Shown here: positions 13,974-14,993 of the stretch, one piece after another | How the letters are laid out: each line of letters starts with the position of its first letter | Numbering within the stretch: the stretch's first letter is position 1 | From: Minisyncoccota bacterium | GTDB taxonomy: Bacteria; Patescibacteriota; Minisyncoccia; Minisyncoccales; Minisyncoccaceae | Length of the DNA stretch: 14,993 bases | Assembly: GCA_028708155.1 (NCBI GenBank) | Contig: JAQVZN010000008.1 | Coordinates: 1 to 14,993 of the forward strand | Direction: 5' to 3' | Program-made: the position numbers and the translations under genes | Notes under the pieces: generated by a model | What the model was told of the DNA's origin: nothing | What the model saw: the letters and a program-made list of their open reading frames with translations, nothing else | The model's database searches: none

Positions 13974-14993
13974 TCATTTTAGAAAAATTGATTGGTTAAT
14001 TTTAGGATCTGTTTTAGGCTTATCTATTTTTGGATTAATATCAATTTATTCTTCTTCGCTAGTAACTCAAGATTTTTCTGATTTTTATAAACAGTTAGGA
14101 TTTCTTTTTGTATCTATTATAATAATGTTTATAATTTCTTTTTTTGATTACAGGAAGTTGAGAGAAAATCCATCATTGATTTTATTATTTTATTGTGTTT
14201 GTGTAGTTCTTCTTGTAGGAGTGCTTTTTATGCCCGAGATAAGAGGGATTTCTTCTTGGTATAGAATAGGGTTTTTTAATTTTGGGCCGATTGAGCCAAT
14301 GAAGATTGCTTTAATTCTTCTTCTAGCTAAATTTTTTTCTAAGAGATATAACGAGATTTATAATTTTAAAAATATAATTTTTTCTGGATTTTACGTAGCG
14401 GTTCCTTGTGTGTTAGTTTTCTTGCAACCAGACTTTGGATCTCTTGCAATTTTCTTATGTATTTGGTTTGGAATTTTACTTGTTTCTGGAATTAGAAAAA
14501 AACATTTTTCAATTTTAGTTCTATCTTTTATTTTTCTTTTTGGAATTGCTTTTACTTTTCTAATGGATGATTATCAAAAGAATAGAATAATAAATTTTGT
14601 TTCTGTAGAGAATGATGCTTTGGGAGGGGATTGGAATAAAGATCAAGCTAAAATTGCAATTGGTTCCGGAGGTTTTTTAGGTAAAGGAATTGGTAATGGT
14701 TCTCAAGCTCAATATGGTTTTCTTCCAGAAGCAAAAACTGATTTTATTTTTTCTGCCATTGCTGAAGAGACAGGGTTTGTGGGAGTTTCTGCCATTGCAT
14801 TACTTTTTATCTTATTTTTTTATAGAATTCTTAAAGTTAGTATTAATGCAAGATCTAATTTTGCGAGACTTTTTTTAGCTGGTTGGGCTATTTCAATTTT
14901 TGCTCTTATGTTTATTAATATTTCAATGAATTTAGGAATTATGCCTGTTGTTGGACTTCCACTTCCTTTTGTTTCTTATGGTGGATCAAGTTT
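13960..14993 (+). CDS. rodA: SEDS-family peptidoglycan glycosyltransferase, RodA-like (3' end missing)
   Basis: ATG at 13960 opens a frame that runs past the window end, giving 344 residues so far. The sequence is a polytopic membrane protein with SEDS motifs: SIYSSS in the first helix, RGISSWYRIGFFNFGPIEPMK (the KGxxRWixxGxxxxQPSExxK region), LQPDFGSLAI, and GNGSQAQYGFLPEAKTDFIFSAIAEETGFVG. The Asp of TDFIF (residue 261) corresponds to the catalytic Asp of SEDS enzymes. It ends in MPVVGLPLPFVSYGGSS. RodA polymerises glycan strands in wall elongation; FtsW does so in division. The short N-terminus and LPEAKTDFIF region favour RodA over FtsW, but this is not certain. Overlap with ligA (13960-13973) suggests coupled translation. 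In the QPSE motif the Ser is replaced by Ile. Confidence 0.9.
   Translation, partial: MNLFDHFRKIDWLILGSVLGLSIFGLISIYSSSLVTQDFSDFYKQLGFLFVSIIIMFIISFFDYRKLRENPSLILLFYCVCVVLLVGVLFMPEIRGISSWYRIGFFNFGPIEPMKIALILLLAKFFSKRYNEIYNFKNIIFSGFYVAVPCVLVFLQPDFGSLAIFLCIWFGILLVSGIRKKHFSILVLSFIFLFGIAFTFLMDDYQKNRIINFVSVENDALGGDWNKDQAKIAIGSGGFLGKGIGNGSQAQYGFLPEAKTDFIFSAIAEETGFVGVSAIALLFILFFYRILKVSINARSNFARLFLAGWAISIFALMFINISMNLGIMPVVGLPLPFVSYGGSS

Noticed and set aside
14690..14878. Plus-strand frame inside the rodA-like gene
   Set aside because: The SEDS frame covers the region with conserved TDFIF and PLPFVSYGG motifs; the other frame is a shadow.
1..14993. Recoding of TGA (Gracilibacteria/SR1 code)
   Set aside because: TGA ends the HD gene, comF-like, pilB, pilT and ligA at family-typical points or at overlapping starts, and no TGA is needed inside any gene.

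Overview
This window is AT-rich bacterial DNA carrying one almost continuous type IV pilus (T4P) locus. It starts inside an HD-domain phosphohydrolase gene and ends inside a rodA/ftsW-type gene. Very tight gene packing, a pilus operon with no secretin and no lipoprotein PilP, short K-[G/S]-F-T-L-I-E prepilin leaders, and an unusually short ComF-like protein suggest a Patescibacteria/CPR bacterium of the Parcubacteria type. That placement is an inference; no rRNA or other marker gene is present. TGA acts as a normal stop (it ends the HD gene, comF-like, pilB, pilT and ligA) and Trp is TGG, so the TGA=Gly code of Gracilibacteria/SR1 does not apply.

Layout. 1-873 (+) is the 3' part of a COG1078-like HD phosphohydrolase. 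874-1389 (-) is a degenerate ComF-like protein whose stop codon directly abuts the HD gene's stop. A 39-bp divergent spacer separates it from the pilus operon: pilM (1429), pilN-like (2496), pilO-like (3022), a PilP-like membrane protein with a GRDNPF motif (3636), pilB (4249), pilT (5982) and pilC (7046-8257). An 87-bp gap holds the best promoter in the window. It drives two paralogous pilins (8345-8782 and 8802-9200), followed by a clear intrinsic terminator (9201-9230). A second promoter then starts pilD (9258-10061), four minor (pseudo)pilins in the order H-I-J-K / FimT-PilV-PilW-PilX (10063-11960), ligA (11964-13973) and a rodA-like gene (13960 to the window end). There is no gene-free stretch over 300 bases.

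How it works together. PilM, PilN, PilO and the PilP-like protein form the inner-membrane alignment complex. PilB extends and PilT retracts the fibre through the platform protein PilC. PilD matures the two pilins and the minor pilins. With no secretin in the cluster, the pilus probably crosses a single-membrane envelope. A ComF-like protein beside the locus hints at DNA uptake, but its phosphoribosyltransferase signature is missing. Seven gene junctions overlap by 4 or 14 bp, pointing to extensive translational coupling, and this coupling extends into the housekeeping genes ligA and rodA.

Most of the window is a recognisable T4P locus. The points most worth a second look are the truncated ComF, two promoters placed so that comF-like and pilD mRNAs would be leaderless, the insulated pilin transcription unit, a 16-nt sequence identical in five pilin-family genes, the PilT P-loop variant, and the PilP-like protein.
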